The translations under genes were made by a program, and so were the position numbers. From NCBI GenBank assembly GCA_003313425.1, contig NHZP01000081.1:62001-126000 (forward strand): a stretch of DNA of 64,000 nucleotides, given 5' to 3'. The number at the start of each line of letters is the position of its first letter. Position 1 is the first letter of the stretch. The stretch is from Pseudopyrenochaeta lycopersici (taxonomy: Eukaryota; Ascomycota; Dothideomycetes; Pleosporales; Pseudopyrenochaetaceae). Below are positions 23,080 through 33,335 of this stretch, piece by piece. The notes beneath the pieces are model-generated. The model was not told where the DNA came from, did no database searches, and saw nothing but the letters and a program-made list of their open reading frames with translations.

Positions 23080-23600
23080 ACATCACTTCCATGGGCGGGG
23101 GAGGCCCTCCCCTGCTTATATACCGTGATATCCACGCTGTCTTCGCCAAGAGTTACTAGTCCCTAGTTAGCAGAGGGCTGCCCATTCCATGTTGTCTACA
23201 TTCATAGACCAATCAGACAACTGATTGAAAAAAAAAGTGGGCAAGCAGCGATCCGATGATCAGCACGCGCCCGTGCTCTGCTATGCTTAGTAAGTGCATT
23301 GCCTCTAGTCTTATTCAAGACTAACACTTCGTTGTTCCCTCCAGTCACAGGCTCTGCTTACAGGTAAAGTGTCCAGGGTAGGCAGCGCGAGGCTGCCGAC
23401 CACTTGACAACTTTCTAGTGAAAGGAATCATATATAGGCTGCGCCACACTAGAAAGTTGGTCAGCATAGCCACAGTGACCTCCGCCCCACCAACAACTTG
23501 GTGGAGAATATGTACCCCCAAATGACGCTAAACTGCGCACAGGGCAATTGACAACTTTTTTTTTGCGCCACACTGTGTCGTACTTAGCCAAAATTTCTTT
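23080..23600 (-). repeat. Cassette control region 15
   Basis: Palindrome at 23408-23459, loop GGCTGCGCC with perfect arms. The distal part is the variant shared with regions 2, 3, 8 and 25 (AATTGACAACTTTTTTTT box). Distance to next 1568 bp. Confidence 0.85.
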
Positions 23601-23734
23601 CCTGTCCTAACCTGTTCGACCAACAAATATACAATATTTTCGGCTGTCGTGAAACAATTTCCGTAAAATAAATTCGTTCCTACTCTCCCAAAAACTGTCT
23701 CCGCATAGATGTTCCATCAATGCCATACAAACCA

Positions 23735-23795
23735 CCTTAACGCGGGGCCGACAGAGGTATATAATCACAACAGAGGATCTGTGTCCAATCCCCAC
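23735..23795 (+). repeat. Inverted fragment of a control region inside filler
   Basis: On the minus strand this stretch reads CACAGATCCTCTGTTGTGAT followed by TATATACCTCTGTC, which is the plus-strand reading of the TATA-proximal control region elsewhere (for example near 57880). It therefore lies inverted relative to all other copies. It falls inside a minus frame at 23607-23885 that otherwise has no support. Confidence 0.6.
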
Positions 23796-23919
23796 ATAAC
23801 ATTCCATGCACAGACTGATCATCCCACCCTGTAACACAATGTACACATACGTGAATCTTCTAAAGTATTGTACATTAACAGACATAACTAAACCTACTTA
23901 GGTACCCTTCCTAGGGACG

Positions 23920-24543
23920 TCAACCGTTTCCCATTCTCAGTACGCACCCGCAGTCGTCGCGCATTAGAGGCACAGCACTAGCTGAGGTGCTACCCCCACG
24001 AGATGCAATCGTAGCACTCACCAAACAACTGGTCCAAACTAAACGGACCAGCTCCACCGCGGCGTTGGCATCCACCACGAACGCACTAATACGATGCATG
24101 GATGGTAAGAAGTGTTGCACCAACACATCAAGCCGTTCAACCGACAACGGCCCGAACATGGCTACGCGATGTACCATTCTGGTACCTGTCAAAGGGACCC
24201 CCACACGGTAAACAAGATGAGGACATCGACTACCGCGACGTCTAACACTGAAGCCATCATAGGTTTGCACATATTCCACCTCATGCTCTTCGGTCTCTGC
24301 ATCTCCACGAGTATCCTTCGTAAACGACCACGATACACCTCTACCGACGGCCGCGTAACAAACGACAGAAATCCCTTGCTCCACAAGCTCTACATCCACT
24401 GTTAGTCGAGAGTCCCCCAACTTTCTGGTGAAAGGAAGTATCCACTTACCGTCCATGTGCCTCCGCACCCACTCTATCTGAGCTGCACTCCCTGCAAGCG
24501 CTTCGCAAAGAACACCACTTTCTGACATGTCTACCGACAACAT
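23920..24543 (-). CDS. Divergent KESG-family protein (cassette 15)
   Basis: 187 aa if spliced (exons 24543-24450 and 24389-23920); the 60-nt intron (GTAAGT donor, CTAAC, GATGTAG acceptor) has no stop and is a multiple of three, so an unspliced form with 20 extra residues is also readable. Exon 1 keeps A-L-A-G-S...Q-I-E-W-V-R-R-H-M-D and exon 2 starts E-L-V-E-Q-G-I-S-V-V-C. The KESG motif is degraded to W-S-F-T-K-D-T-R-G and the C-terminal W-F-x-G-x-S-D-A block is missing, so the protein ends early at C-G-C-V-L-R-M-G-N-G. Truncated or specialised member. Confidence 0.75.
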   Translation of the reverse strand: MLSVDMSESGVLCEALAGSAAQIEWVRRHMDGKWILPFTRKLGDSRLTVDVELVEQGISVVCYAAVGRGVSWSFTKDTRGDAETEEHEVEYVQTYDGFSVRRRGSRCPHLVYRVGVPLTGTRMVHRVAMFGPLSVERLDVLVQHFLPSMHRISAFVVDANAAVELVRLVWTSCLVSATIASRGGSTSASAVPLMRDDCGCVLRMGNG

Positions 24544-24639
24544 CAAACCTCTTTACCAAGAGCGCCCACTCCGTTAACGAATTGTATTCTACAATCGGCC
24601 TACGCCTCAGGTAACACAGGTACAAAATCCCTACTCATA

Positions 24640-25130
24640 TATCCCACAATCCGTGGAAAGAGGGGACGCCCTCTCTTTATATATGTCAGTCTGTCTCTCC
24701 CAGACCCTTGGCCCCACCAAGTTGAACTAGTCCCTACTGGGCAATATACTGCCTAGTCCCTGTGTCTATCTACATAGCCCAATCAGAAAGCTGATTGAGA
24801 GAAAAGTGGGCAACCCTGCGGTCATCTGACCCACACGGTCCGTGCTGCGTGTTGCTTACCGGGGTCTTTACCTCTAAACTACTTGTAGTTTAACACTTCG
24901 TTACTCCCTCCAGTCGCAGGCAAAGCTTAGGGTAAAGCCGTCGTGGTCCCGAGCGCAAGGCTCCTGACCACTTGACAACTTTCTAGTGAAAGGAATCATA
25001 TATACACAAGAAAGTTGACGGAATGGGCCCGTGCCCATCACAACCCGTCTGTGCGCAAAACGCGCCACAGCCCCCGTCTGACTCTGCATGGCCTCCAGCC
25101 ACAGGGAAATCGGACTTAGCCAAAAAATTT
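24640..25130 (-). repeat. Cassette control region 16
   Basis: Palindrome at 24976-25017, short form with CACAAGAAAGTTG. Right of it identical to control region 22; left of it different. Distance to next 1574 bp. Confidence 0.85.
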
Positions 25131-25358
25131 GGGGACGGAACTAATGCTTCCCCAAAAAATAATCCTGTTACTATTAGTAAACTTCATTATAATAACGTGA
25201 ATGCATTCACTTACAGCTAACAAACAAATCTCCGTAGCCTAAATCATAACAAATATAAACTATAAACACAAAAATACACAGTTTAAACAAAATGCACAAT
25301 ACGTACACGAAGAACGGATTTCATCATAGTATAACCCTTACAGAGGACAGTACCCATC

Positions 25359-26021
25359 CTATACATTGCAACACAACCCGGTTCGGGCCCGTTGCATCAT
25401 AACCAGCACTCGCTCCGCATCCCAGAGCCCTAACAGTCCTTTACAAGTTGCGAGAGAAAGCATCTCCCCCAAAGTACAACCACATGTCCACGAACAACTC
25501 GGACAAACATCATACTCTTCCTCAGCGGATACCTCCTCAGGCTTACGCTTCCGCTGCCATGCATGATTCGAACACTCGCTACGCGTAACTTTGCGAAACG
25601 TGCCCACCGCTTCCGTAAGAAATTGCAAGTGCGCCGCATGGTACAGAACACCATCTGCACATTTTGCATCCAACCCACTGTCTGCTAGCTGCCTTGCTTG
25701 CTCTCGCACATCCCCTACTACTGCATCCGCATCAGAATCGCACGCCAACGCAAGCGACCGCAATTCTTCCTCTAGAACCGTACACTTCGTGACAAGATCG
25801 CCGACCTCCGCAGGCAAAGCACCTCGTTTACCCTTCACACCATCTCCATGGGGGGCGGCAGAAACCACGTCACAGTTGCCCTGCAATACAACAGCATTCT
25901 TCGTCGCCGTAACCGGACCACTGCTAAACCTCGAATGTACGGCTCCGCTAACAGGAGGCAAGCCGCCAAACGTGCCCGGCTTCAACGGTGCAAACGTAGC
26001 AACACCGATAGGGACGCTCAT
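25359..26021 (-). CDS. Cys-cluster coiled-coil protein (cassette 16)
   Basis: Not recognised; 220 aa, no intron seen. The first ATG of the open frame is 26021 (M-S-V-P-I-G); upstream in-frame codons have no ATG. Layout: a Pro/Gly-rich N-terminus with G-V-A-T-F-A-P-L-K-P-G and V-S-G-A-V (residues 1-60), a helical middle (V-T-K-C-T-V-L-E-E-E-L-R-S-L-A and E-Q-A-R-Q-L-A), a basic patch (W-Q-R-K-R-K-P-E-E), then C-P-S-C-S-W-T-C-G-C-T-L, a C-x2-C-x3-C-x-C group that could bind zinc, and a final helix. Present in two identical copies (also 34865-35527). A nucleic-acid-binding role is possible. Confidence 0.75.
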   Translation of the reverse strand: MSVPIGVATFAPLKPGTFGGLPPVSGAVHSRFSSGPVTATKNAVVLQGNCDVVSAAPHGDGVKGKRGALPAEVGDLVTKCTVLEEELRSLALACDSDADAVVGDVREQARQLADSGLDAKCADGVLYHAAHLQFLTEAVGTFRKVTRSECSNHAWQRKRKPEEVSAEEEYDVCPSCSWTCGCTLGEMLSLATCKGLLGLWDAERVLVMMQRARTGLCCNV

Positions 26022-26209
26022 TATACACGCACCTTCCCGGAGCTGACCAAAGAGACACCCTACAACGCACACCGTGCAAGCGTAGACACGCAATAGAATC
26101 CCCACCGGGAAATAACTAACGTTAGAAGCTCCCGTCCACGCTATCCGCAACTAGGTCACTGGGTACACCAGTAAGCAAAAAATGCTACTAAAGAAAGAGG
26201 TACCCAAAC

Positions 26210-26740
26210 ACACTCCATGCGCGGGGGAGGGGGCTCCCCTCTTATACCTCTCTGTCTTGCGCACCGCCGAGATAGTCTAGTCCCTAGCAGGCAACGGAGT
26301 GCCTAGTCCCTGCGTCCATGTTCATAGCCCAATCAAAGTACTGATTGAGGACGGAGTGGGGGCAGGAGTGCCACCCACGTGCCCACTACGATCAGATGAT
26401 CTCGCGCTACGTCCGTGCGCTAGCGGGCTTACTAGTGCATTGCCTCTAAACTAATTCTAGTTTAACACTTCGTTGTTCCCTCCAGTCACAGGCAAAGCTT
26501 ACGATGTAAAGTGTCCAGGGTAGGCAGCGCGAGGCTGCCGACCACTTGACAACTTTCTAGTGAAAGGAATCATATATACACAAGAAAGTTGACAGAATGG
26601 GCCCGTGCCCATCACAACCCGTCTGTGCGCAGAACCCGCCACAGCTAACGTGACCCTGCGTGACTGTCAGCCACAGGGAAATTGGACTTAGCCAATTTTT
26701 TGAAGACTCGATGTTCCATCCTGAGGGCTCCCACCCTTAC
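26210..26740 (-). repeat. Cassette control region 17
   Basis: Palindrome at 26550-26591, CACAAG short form. Left of the palindrome identical to region 23, different to the right of it. Distance to next 1586 bp. Confidence 0.85.
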
Positions 26741-26994
26741 TAACCAAGCTCCGCCATACAAATTCTTTGTTACTCTTCCTACTGCCGTATAACCCCTACA
26801 TTATAACGTTAGTATATATTAGACTAAATAGTAACTCAATTTTCAAGGAAAATAAATAAAATAAAAGACATATACAACACATACTTGCTATTCAAAAATC
26901 TACACCCATAACCATAGCTTTAAAGGCGCCACCGGTCCCTTACTAAGACATGACACTGACTGAATACGTCCTCCTATAACAACCTGCCTATTCT

Positions 26995-27779
26995 TCATAG
27001 CCGGCACGTTAACCACTGCTCTCCTTCCGGCTGCATTATCCCTACTGCATCACTGATCCTAATAAACCAATAAAGCTTTGACACCGGCCTTACAGAAGAA
27101 AATCCTTCTGAACGATTAAACCGCCGTTTTTCATAAGACACTGACTCGCACTCTTTGCAACGCTTATCGAGCTTGCACCCGCAGTCCACGGAAGTTCCAT
27201 AACACCCAAGGTCTAACCCGTAAAACACTGTAGTAACAACAGAGACATCCGCCGTCTTGCCGGAGGGCAATACGAGAAGAGGTAGGACGCGCTGCACAAC
27301 CACCTCCAGTACCTCTACCGAGAGCTTCGCAAAAGTAACATGGCTCCGCACCACCCTATCCTGATGGAGCGCCTCCACCTTGAGGACCAGGAGCGACTGC
27401 CGGGTAACCCCCTCTGCACACAGTTCCTTGTGGTACTGTAAACACTCCGTGTGCTTCTGAGAAACGCATTCGCGAGGAAGCCGTCCACTCTCTTTGGTCA
27501 CCCACCAAGATTGTCTCCCCGACAAATCCAAGGAGAGAGTGAGAGAAATACCGCGTTTCATGAATACTGCACTCATGTCAGATAGGCTCCCCTACTGCCA
27601 TCGCCAACGACACAAAGAGATCACCTACCCGGCACGTGACCCCTCACTACGTTAAACTCTGCCTCTGTCTCTACCGACACCGCGCAAGAAGATCCTTCTT
27701 GCAGCCCATCTATCGTCGATGGGAGGATAGGGGTGCCAGCGAAACCCGCCTCAGCCTCTTGCCCAGTGTGCGATGCCAT
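26995..27779 (-). CDS. KESG-family two-exon protein (cassette 17)
   Basis: 240 aa. Exons 27779-27629 and 27566-26995, intron 62 nt (GTAGGT donor, ATCTGACATGAGTGCAG acceptor region). Exon 1 begins M-A-S-H-T-G-Q and includes L-Q-E-G-S-S-C-A-V-S-V. Exon 2 begins V-F-M-K-R-G-I-S-L-T and carries W-W-V-T-K-E-S-G, C-V-S-Q-K-H-T-E-C-L, C-G-C-K-L-D-K-R-C-K-E-C and W-F-I-R-I-S-D-A-V-G (Arg replaces the usual Ala/Gly). The H-T-E-C-L codons form an ACAC-GGA-GTGT hairpin. Identical copy at 44415-45199. Confidence 0.85.
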
Positions 27780-27824
27780 CGCAGTGTAGAAAAGATGAAA
27801 CTACACAAAGTAGAACACTCCGTG

Positions 27825-28310
27825 CGCGGGGAGGGGGCTCCCCTCTTTTATATGTCGATGTCTATGCTGTCTTTGCCAAGAGACACTAGTCCCTAGCAGG
27901 CAATAATGTGCCCCTTCCATGCTGTCTACGTTCATAGACCAATCACAGTACTGATTGAGAGAAAAGTGGGCAAGCAGTGATCATCTGACCCGCGACGTCC
28001 GTGCTCTGCTTTGCTTACAGGGGGCAGCGCCTCTAAACTAATTCTAGTTTAACCCTTCGGTACTCCCTCCAGTCGTAGGCTCTGCTTACAGGTAAAGTGG
28101 CAAGGGTAACCAGCACGAGGCTGGTGACCACTTGACAACTTTCTAGTGAAAGGAATCATATATAGGCTGCGCCACACTAGAAAAGTTGAGTTCTGGCCTG
28201 TGCGCTCTCCGCGCCACACCCCCAGGTGACTCTGCATGGCCCTCCAGCCACAACAAAATTGGACTTAGCCAATTTTTATTTTTTTTGATGTTCCATTTTA
28301 AGGGCTCACA
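27825..28310 (-). repeat. Cassette control region 18
   Basis: Palindrome at 28136-28188, loop GGCTGCGCC with extra A. Identical to region 29 on the gene-proximal side up to TTGCTTACAGGGG, then different alleles. Distance to next 1602 bp, the longest. Confidence 0.85.
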
Positions 28311-28458
28311 CCCTTACCAACCAGCCTCCGCCATATTATATAATATTATAATATACTGCAAAACACATCCTATACAAAAAAGATCCCTTAGTTAGCGTCT
28401 ACACCCCAAATGAAAATTGCAGTCCCTGCACAAAACAAAATCAATAACATACCGTAAA

Positions 28459-29433
28459 CTATCCACTGTCTCTATCTCCAACGGACTCCCTACTACATAT
28501 GTTATGGCAAGGACAACGCATCCACGATCCAAAACCGTCTCCAAGATCGCCAACCGCATCCGAAACACCAGACCAATACGGCGGGAGGTTGCAAGTGTCA
28601 AACTCAGGACACGGGGCATAGCGCCAACTGCGATACCGCACTGCATTCTCATCCTCGCCAGGTCGCAGGGCGCGCGACGACATACAAGGTAACCAGTGAC
28701 AAATATGAACAACTGCCTGCCAGTTCCCCTCACGTACATGCTTGAGCAACACAGGCAAAATTTGATCCTCAAACCACTGGACGCTTACTAACGTCAGAGG
28801 GGCCACAAGAACCTGACATTGTCCAGGTCGGCCTAAGACTTTTACAACAAAAACTGCACTCCGTGCCCTTAACTCAAGCGCCCCACTCACTTGACCAAGA
28901 AGCCTAACGAATCCCTCACAAAGGAGAGGCAAGCAACCGCTCTCCTTGGTCAGCCACCATTGAATGCCCGGTTCCGGAGAGACCTCACAGGTCACAGACA
29001 CCTCAGCGCACCTAAACACTGTACTCCGTCAGCGACGTCCGCATGACAGACTCTAAACGAGCAGAGAAATAACACACAATCTACGAACCGTTTTACAAAC
29101 GAGACTGCCCGATCCCCTGCGCGGAACACAACTGGTTGCGCAGGAAACAGAGAAGCTACCCATAGCTGAACAAGCTCCTGTCCCCAGATTGCAAAGCCCT
29201 CCGCGTTATCGCTGTCCGTTACCAAACTTGCAAGAACTACGTCAGGTGGGCGTCCACCCCACCGAAAAGACGGAGCCGCACCGGCTGCTGCACGCTTCGC
29301 GACTGCGCCCAACGACGGCGCACGGGGAGAAGACGTTGCTAAATAAACTCAGCAATCTGCTCCGCAAACAATCCCTATACAGGGCTCACGACCTACCGGA
29401 CATCCGTGTATCCGGACGTAATGTACCATTCAT
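28459..29433 (-). CDS. KESG-family protein with F-box-like N-terminus, three exons (cassette 18)
   Basis: About 285 aa. Exons 29433-29397, 29338-29078 and 29018-28459; intron 1 is 58 nt (GTAGGT donor, GCTGAG, TTTAG acceptor) and intron 2 is 59 nt (GTGTGT donor, CGCTGAC, GTACAG acceptor). Exon 1 is needed because the exon 2 frame has no ATG. Exon 2 has G-R-P-P-D-V-V-L-A-S-L-V then E-L-V-Q-L-W-V-A-S-L-F-P-A-Q-P-V-V-F, a diverged F-box-like layout as in cassettes 4 and 19. Exon 3 has V-S-V-T-C-E-V, W-W-L-T-K-E-S-G and Y-W-S-G-V-S-D-A-V-G but lacks the C-x-C-x5-C-x2-C cluster. The intron position before exon 3 matches the family. Confidence 0.75.
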
Positions 29434-29539
29434 TGCGGGATGCAATGAGAGGAAAGAGGAGGGACAGAAAGGCCTGCCAGGCCCCTCGATGCCCGCTCGC
29501 CAAGCACAAGTCCGTGCACCCAATCAGATGAAAAATCTG

Positions 29540-29955
29540 ACAGCATGTGAGGGCAGGGGTGCTCCTCACGTGCAAAGCAGCGTCATCTGACCCGCACCGT
29601 CCGTGCTCTGCTTTGCTTACAGGGGCTCTTGCCTCTAGCCTACAAGTAGTCTACCGCTTCGCTACTCCCTCCAGTCGTGGGCAACGCATACAGGTAAAGT
29701 TGCAAGGGCTGGCAGCACGAGGCTGCCGACCACTTGACAACTTTCTAGTGAAAGGAATCATATATAGGCGGTTCGCCACACTAGAAAGTTGAGGGAGGGT
29801 CTGTGCGCGAAATCCGCGCCACACCCAACCCATGTGTGCTCTCCCGAGCCACACTGACTCTGCGTGTCTTCCAGCCACACACAATTGGACTTAGCCAAAA
29901 AAATTTCAATGTTTTTTTTTTGGACTTACCGTTTTTTTGATTTTTGTTGTTCCAC
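29540..29955 (-). repeat. Cassette control region 19 (shortened)
   Basis: Palindrome at 29738-29791, loop GGCGGTTCGCC. Starts at the GTGAGG/CCTCAC hairpin; the CTAG-loop and TATA parts are missing, matching the larger gene beside it. Distance to next 1597 bp. Confidence 0.8.
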
Positions 29956-30062
29956 AACTCGATATACTGAATCTGTTTACACACTCTATACAACCATTCC
30001 ATCAATCAGGCATTCGCCCACTAAATAAACAAAACCTCTGTCCCTTACAATAAAATAAGGCA

Positions 30063-30950
30063 CTACGTACTACAACCAGTTCCTTCCGCACATGCACACT
30101 GCAACCACGGCGTACAGTCCTCTGTAATACAACCCCTGGCGTCTGTCACGCCATGAAACCATGACTGTGGTTCAACCTCTTCCAATGCATCATGATGACC
30201 CCAGTACGGTGGCAACACACCAAACAACCGGAGCCGTTTTGGGACCGCCTCGCACTCACCACACGGTAAAAGATAACCTTCCAGGCCACACGCGCAGTCA
30301 CGCCTGCTACTAAAGAAACCACGCTCCAACAGGTTCCAATACCCCATATCTCCCAAGTAACGCGCATAACGATGATAGGACGCCCCGGGAATTATCCGAT
30401 GCCGTAACACATACAATGTATCCACAGTTAACATCGCAATCCATGAGGAAATACGTAAACAGCGAGGAGAGACGCTCGGGGGGAGCGCGCGTTCATCAAC
30501 AACTACCAAGTAGGATGACACAGAAGAAGCATCCGCTTGCTCAATACACTCGCACGGGGTAAGTCCACTCTCCCTGGTAAGCCACCATGTTCGTCGCCTA
30601 CTCATCCTAACGTGAAGTGTCACTGAAACACCTTGCTCCACAAGAACTGTCCCAGTTAGTAGGGAGTCTCTCAACTTATATAGAGAGAAAAGAAAGCACT
30701 CGCCGTGCACGTGATCCATCACCATATCCAATTCTATATCGGTGCCTGAAAAGGGCTCCAGGCATACTCCCTCGGGCTGCATCCGCACCCACAGTCTAAA
30801 GAAACATTCTTTAAAAAAGTCCATCCGGTACAGGCTGGCCACCAGCTCTGAGAACGTCGACCCCGCGACGAGTGACTCCATCACCATCAACCAAATATCG
30901 CCTGGAAGCCTCCTTCGGCGATCACCTGTAACAAATGTGAAGAACCGCAT
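30063..30950 (-). CDS. F-box-like plus KESG protein (cassette 19)
   Basis: About 276 aa. I start at ATG 30950 (M-R-F-F-T-F-V), because an upstream ATG at 31046 lies before the CCACGGAGGTGG motif that marks the likely transcript start in other cassettes. Residues about 11-50 read R-R-L-P-G-D-I-W-L-M-V-M-E-S-L, F-S-E-L-V...F-F-K-E-C-F-F-R-L-W, an F-box-like pattern. Then L-E-P-F-S-G-T-D-I-E-L-D-M-V-M-D-H-V-H aligns with exon 1 of other members. A 57-nt intron (30703-30647) would have a GCGAGT donor (GC-AG type), CTAACT and GGGACAG; it is also open in frame. Exon 2 has W-W-L-T-R-E-S-G, R-D-C-A-C-G and W-F-H-G-V-T-D-A-R-G. Confidence 0.8.
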   Translation of the reverse strand: MRFFTFVTGDRRRRLPGDIWLMVMESLVAGSTFSELVASLYRMDFFKECFFRLWVRMQPEGVCLEPFSGTDIELDMVMDHVHGECFLFSLYKLRDSLLTGTVLVEQGVSVTLHVRMSRRRTWWLTRESGLTPCECIEQADASSVSSYLVVVDERALPPSVSPRCLRISSWIAMLTVDTLYVLRHRIIPGASYHRYARYLGDMGYWNLLERGFFSSRRDCACGLEGYLLPCGECEAVPKRLRLFGVLPPYWGHHDALEEVEPQSWFHGVTDARGCITEDCTPWLQCACAEGTGCST

Positions 30951-30974
30951 CCTGCTACTATTGCTACACAAAGA

Positions 30975-31525
30975 CACCACCTCCGTGGTAGAGAGAAGAG
31001 GCAGAGGGCACACCCCTCTCTTAACTACTCGTCGTCCCAAAGACATGGCAACGCCAAGAAGCGTTAGTCCCTAGCGAGCAAAGACGTGCCCATTCCATGA
31101 GGTTATCGCCATAGCCCAATCAGACGAAGAATCTGATAGAGTGTGGGGCCAAGGGTGCCACCCACGTGTAACCCAGCGTCATCTGACTCACACAGTCCGT
31201 GCTGCGTGTTACTTACAGGGGGCAATGGCCCCAAACTACAAGTAGCTTGACGCGTCCGCTTCTCGTTCCACTCGAGGCCACAGCTTAGATGTAAAGTGTC
31301 CAGGGTCTCCAGCACGAGGCTGGTGACCACTTGACAACTTTCTAGTGAAAGGAATCATATATAGCACAAGAAAGTTGTCGGAGAGGCCTGTGCGCACAAT
31401 CTGCGCCACATGTGTGCTCTCTCGAGCCACAGCATCCTGACTCAGCATGGCCGTCAGCCACAGCAAAAATGGACTTACGCTTTTTTTCTTCAGAAGACGG
31501 TGTTCCATCTGAAGGGCTCACACCC
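30975..31525 (-). repeat. Cassette control region 20
   Basis: Palindrome at 31335-31377, short form GCACAAGAAAGTTG. About 130 bp left of it is identical to region 21. Arm CAAACTAC/GTAGCTTG has an A-C on plus (G-U on minus). Distance to next 1578 bp. Confidence 0.85.
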
Positions 31526-32025
31526 TTACTAAAACAACAACCTCCAACGCCATCAAAGATTACGATGCCACGAAATATCAACAAGTTAAAAGCTACACAC
31601 TATAAAATGTTTACTTTAAAAAACATAAAAAGACACTTCTAGCATATAAGCAACACTTATAAGAATGATATACACAATACTAAGAGTACAAAAAAAACAT
31701 ACATCATGTTCATACCGAGTCCCTACACTGGTCAACAACTTGAGCGTTCGATTACGATAATAACGCTCTTCTACGTCGATTCAAGATAAAAGCAGCTTAT
31801 TCAGGGTTCTACCACTTACTTGAGTAAGGTCGTACACGTACAGCTGGACCTCCATACTACCGAGAGCAGTGTACTGTTGCGTAGGTACACTGGCAATACG
31901 ATAGTATTAACTAAAGTCCTTCTTCAATAAACACAACCTGTTAAGACGCCGTCCCAATGCCTCCAGCATAGCTCTACTGCAACAAAGATAGTATCTCAAT
32001 AGATACCAAACAATACTACACAACA
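31526..32025. other. Long filler of cassette 20
   Basis: About 500 bp with no supported gene; AT-rich at first, then mixed composition toward 32000. Compensates for a short gene. Confidence 0.5.
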
Positions 32026-32485
32026 TTAACCATGTCCAGCCGATATCCAGCCGTCAGAATTCTCAGACATCGTTAGGGAAGCCCTAATCAAGGTACCCTT
32101 GTGTTTCTCCGAAAACATACGCTCCAACTCAAGAAGAAGATGTTCCACTGCTTCCCTACGACTACCCCCGTAGCGTGACAACACAATCTCATACCTTCCA
32201 GAAGGAGATGTACAACACACACCGCCATCCGCGGATACAAGCAGCGGGGTTCGAGCGTTTCCTCGAACCATAGATGCAAACACTGTGTCCCCTACTAGAG
32301 ACCACACCGTGGAAAACAGCCCACCCGGACTGGCACCAAACAGCAGCATACCCATTGCTGCAACAGAAAGTCAGCCCTGACAAATACAGTGCACATGCAC
32401 GCAACAAATACATACCATTTGCCTGCTCCGCAAGCAGGGCTACATCAGCCACGCCCGAGCACTTATCATTGAACCCCCACTCCAT
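32026..32485 (-). CDS. Small two-exon protein, related to cassette 38 (cassette 20)
   Basis: Not recognised; 133 aa. I start at ATG 32485 because it lies in a CCCA-TGGAG-TGGG hairpin like other start codons. Exon 1 32485-32416 and exon 2 32357-32026 are joined across a 58-nt intron (GTATGT donor, GGCTGACTTTCTGTTGCAG acceptor region). The C-terminal half has G-R-Y-E-I-V-L-S-R-Y-G-G-S-R-R-E-A, then a helix (V-E-H-L-L-L-E-L-E-R-M-F) and K-G-T-L-I. The same pattern (Q-W-E-I-I-A-R-E-D-G-D-S-R, L-L-V-S-L-E-V-A-L, R-A-T-L-V) occurs in cassette 38, so the two are probably homologous. A distant tie to the KESG family cannot be shown. Confidence 0.7.
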
Positions 32486-32639
32486 GGGAATCAGAGGCGG
32501 ATCGCTGCCCGCCAAAAGAGGCTCACGCAGTTGATGAAAAGATACTACCGTACAATTGTGCTCCACACAAAGTCACCATACATAACATGCTCCACATGTA
32601 CCCGCAGTATACACACGGAAAGAAAAGGGCATAGAGACA

Positions 32640-33110
32640 CTACCCTTTGCCTACGCCAAGACTATTATTCCATAATGCGCCCACTCCGTTGTGTCCATAG
32701 CTATGAACATCTAGTAGATGTGAGGGCAGGGGTGCTCCTCACGTGCCAACCCAGCGTCATCTGACTCACACAGTCCGTGCGTCTGTTGGCTTACAGGGGG
32801 CAATGGCCCCAAACTACAAGTAGCTTGACGCGTCCGCTTCTCGTTCCACTCGAGGCCACAGCTTAGATGTAAAGTGTCCAGGGTCTCCAGCACGAGGCTG
32901 GTGACCACTTGACAACTTTCTAGTGAAAGGAATCATATATAGGCAAAACGCCACACTAGAAAGTTGAGGCCGGGCCCGTGCACCCCGTGTGCCACACCTC
33001 CATGTGACCCAGCATCGCCTCCAGCCACAGTTCCTGTGGACTTAGCCAAAAATTTTGGGATTTTTTTTTGACTTACCGTTTTTTTTTTGGTTGTTCCACA
33101 ACAATAACTT
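32640..33110 (-). repeat. Cassette control region 21 (shortened)
   Basis: Palindrome at 32913-32966, loop GGCAAAACGCC. Begins with CCAAGACTATTATTCCATAA, shared with region 39, and the GTGAGG/CCTCAC hairpin. Distance to next 1569 bp. Confidence 0.8.
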
Positions 33111-33335
33111 ACCTTACTGAGTCCAACTAAATTCATACGACGTTCCCCGTCTACTACCAATACGATACTCTTGCACTACCCTTATTATTATAAGGTATAT
33201 TCCTAAAAAATTAAATAAAATTTAAAATTCAATTATTCTAAGACACTTACTGTATAAGCGCTCCCGCCCTTACCATGCCAATTCTTAACATCGTAGCAAA
33301 ACTTCGTTTATATACTGCATAAAAAACACTCCCAG

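Noticed and set aside
23607..23885. Protein gene of 92 aa in the cassette 15 filler
   Set aside because: Part of it is an inverted control-region fragment, it lacks a start hairpin or splice link, and nothing similar occurs in other cassettes.
28000..28310. U1-like snRNA (CTTAC-GGGG start, three arms, Sm-like AATTTTTTG)
   Set aside because: Resemblance exists only on the plus strand, while wobble pairs point to the minus strand; there are 40 variable copies and no conserved U1 loop sequences.
31046..31046. ATG at 31046 as start of the cassette 19 gene
   Set aside because: It lies upstream of the CCACGGAGGTGG motif that is between the TATA region and the ATG in other cassettes; the ATG at 30950 fits better.
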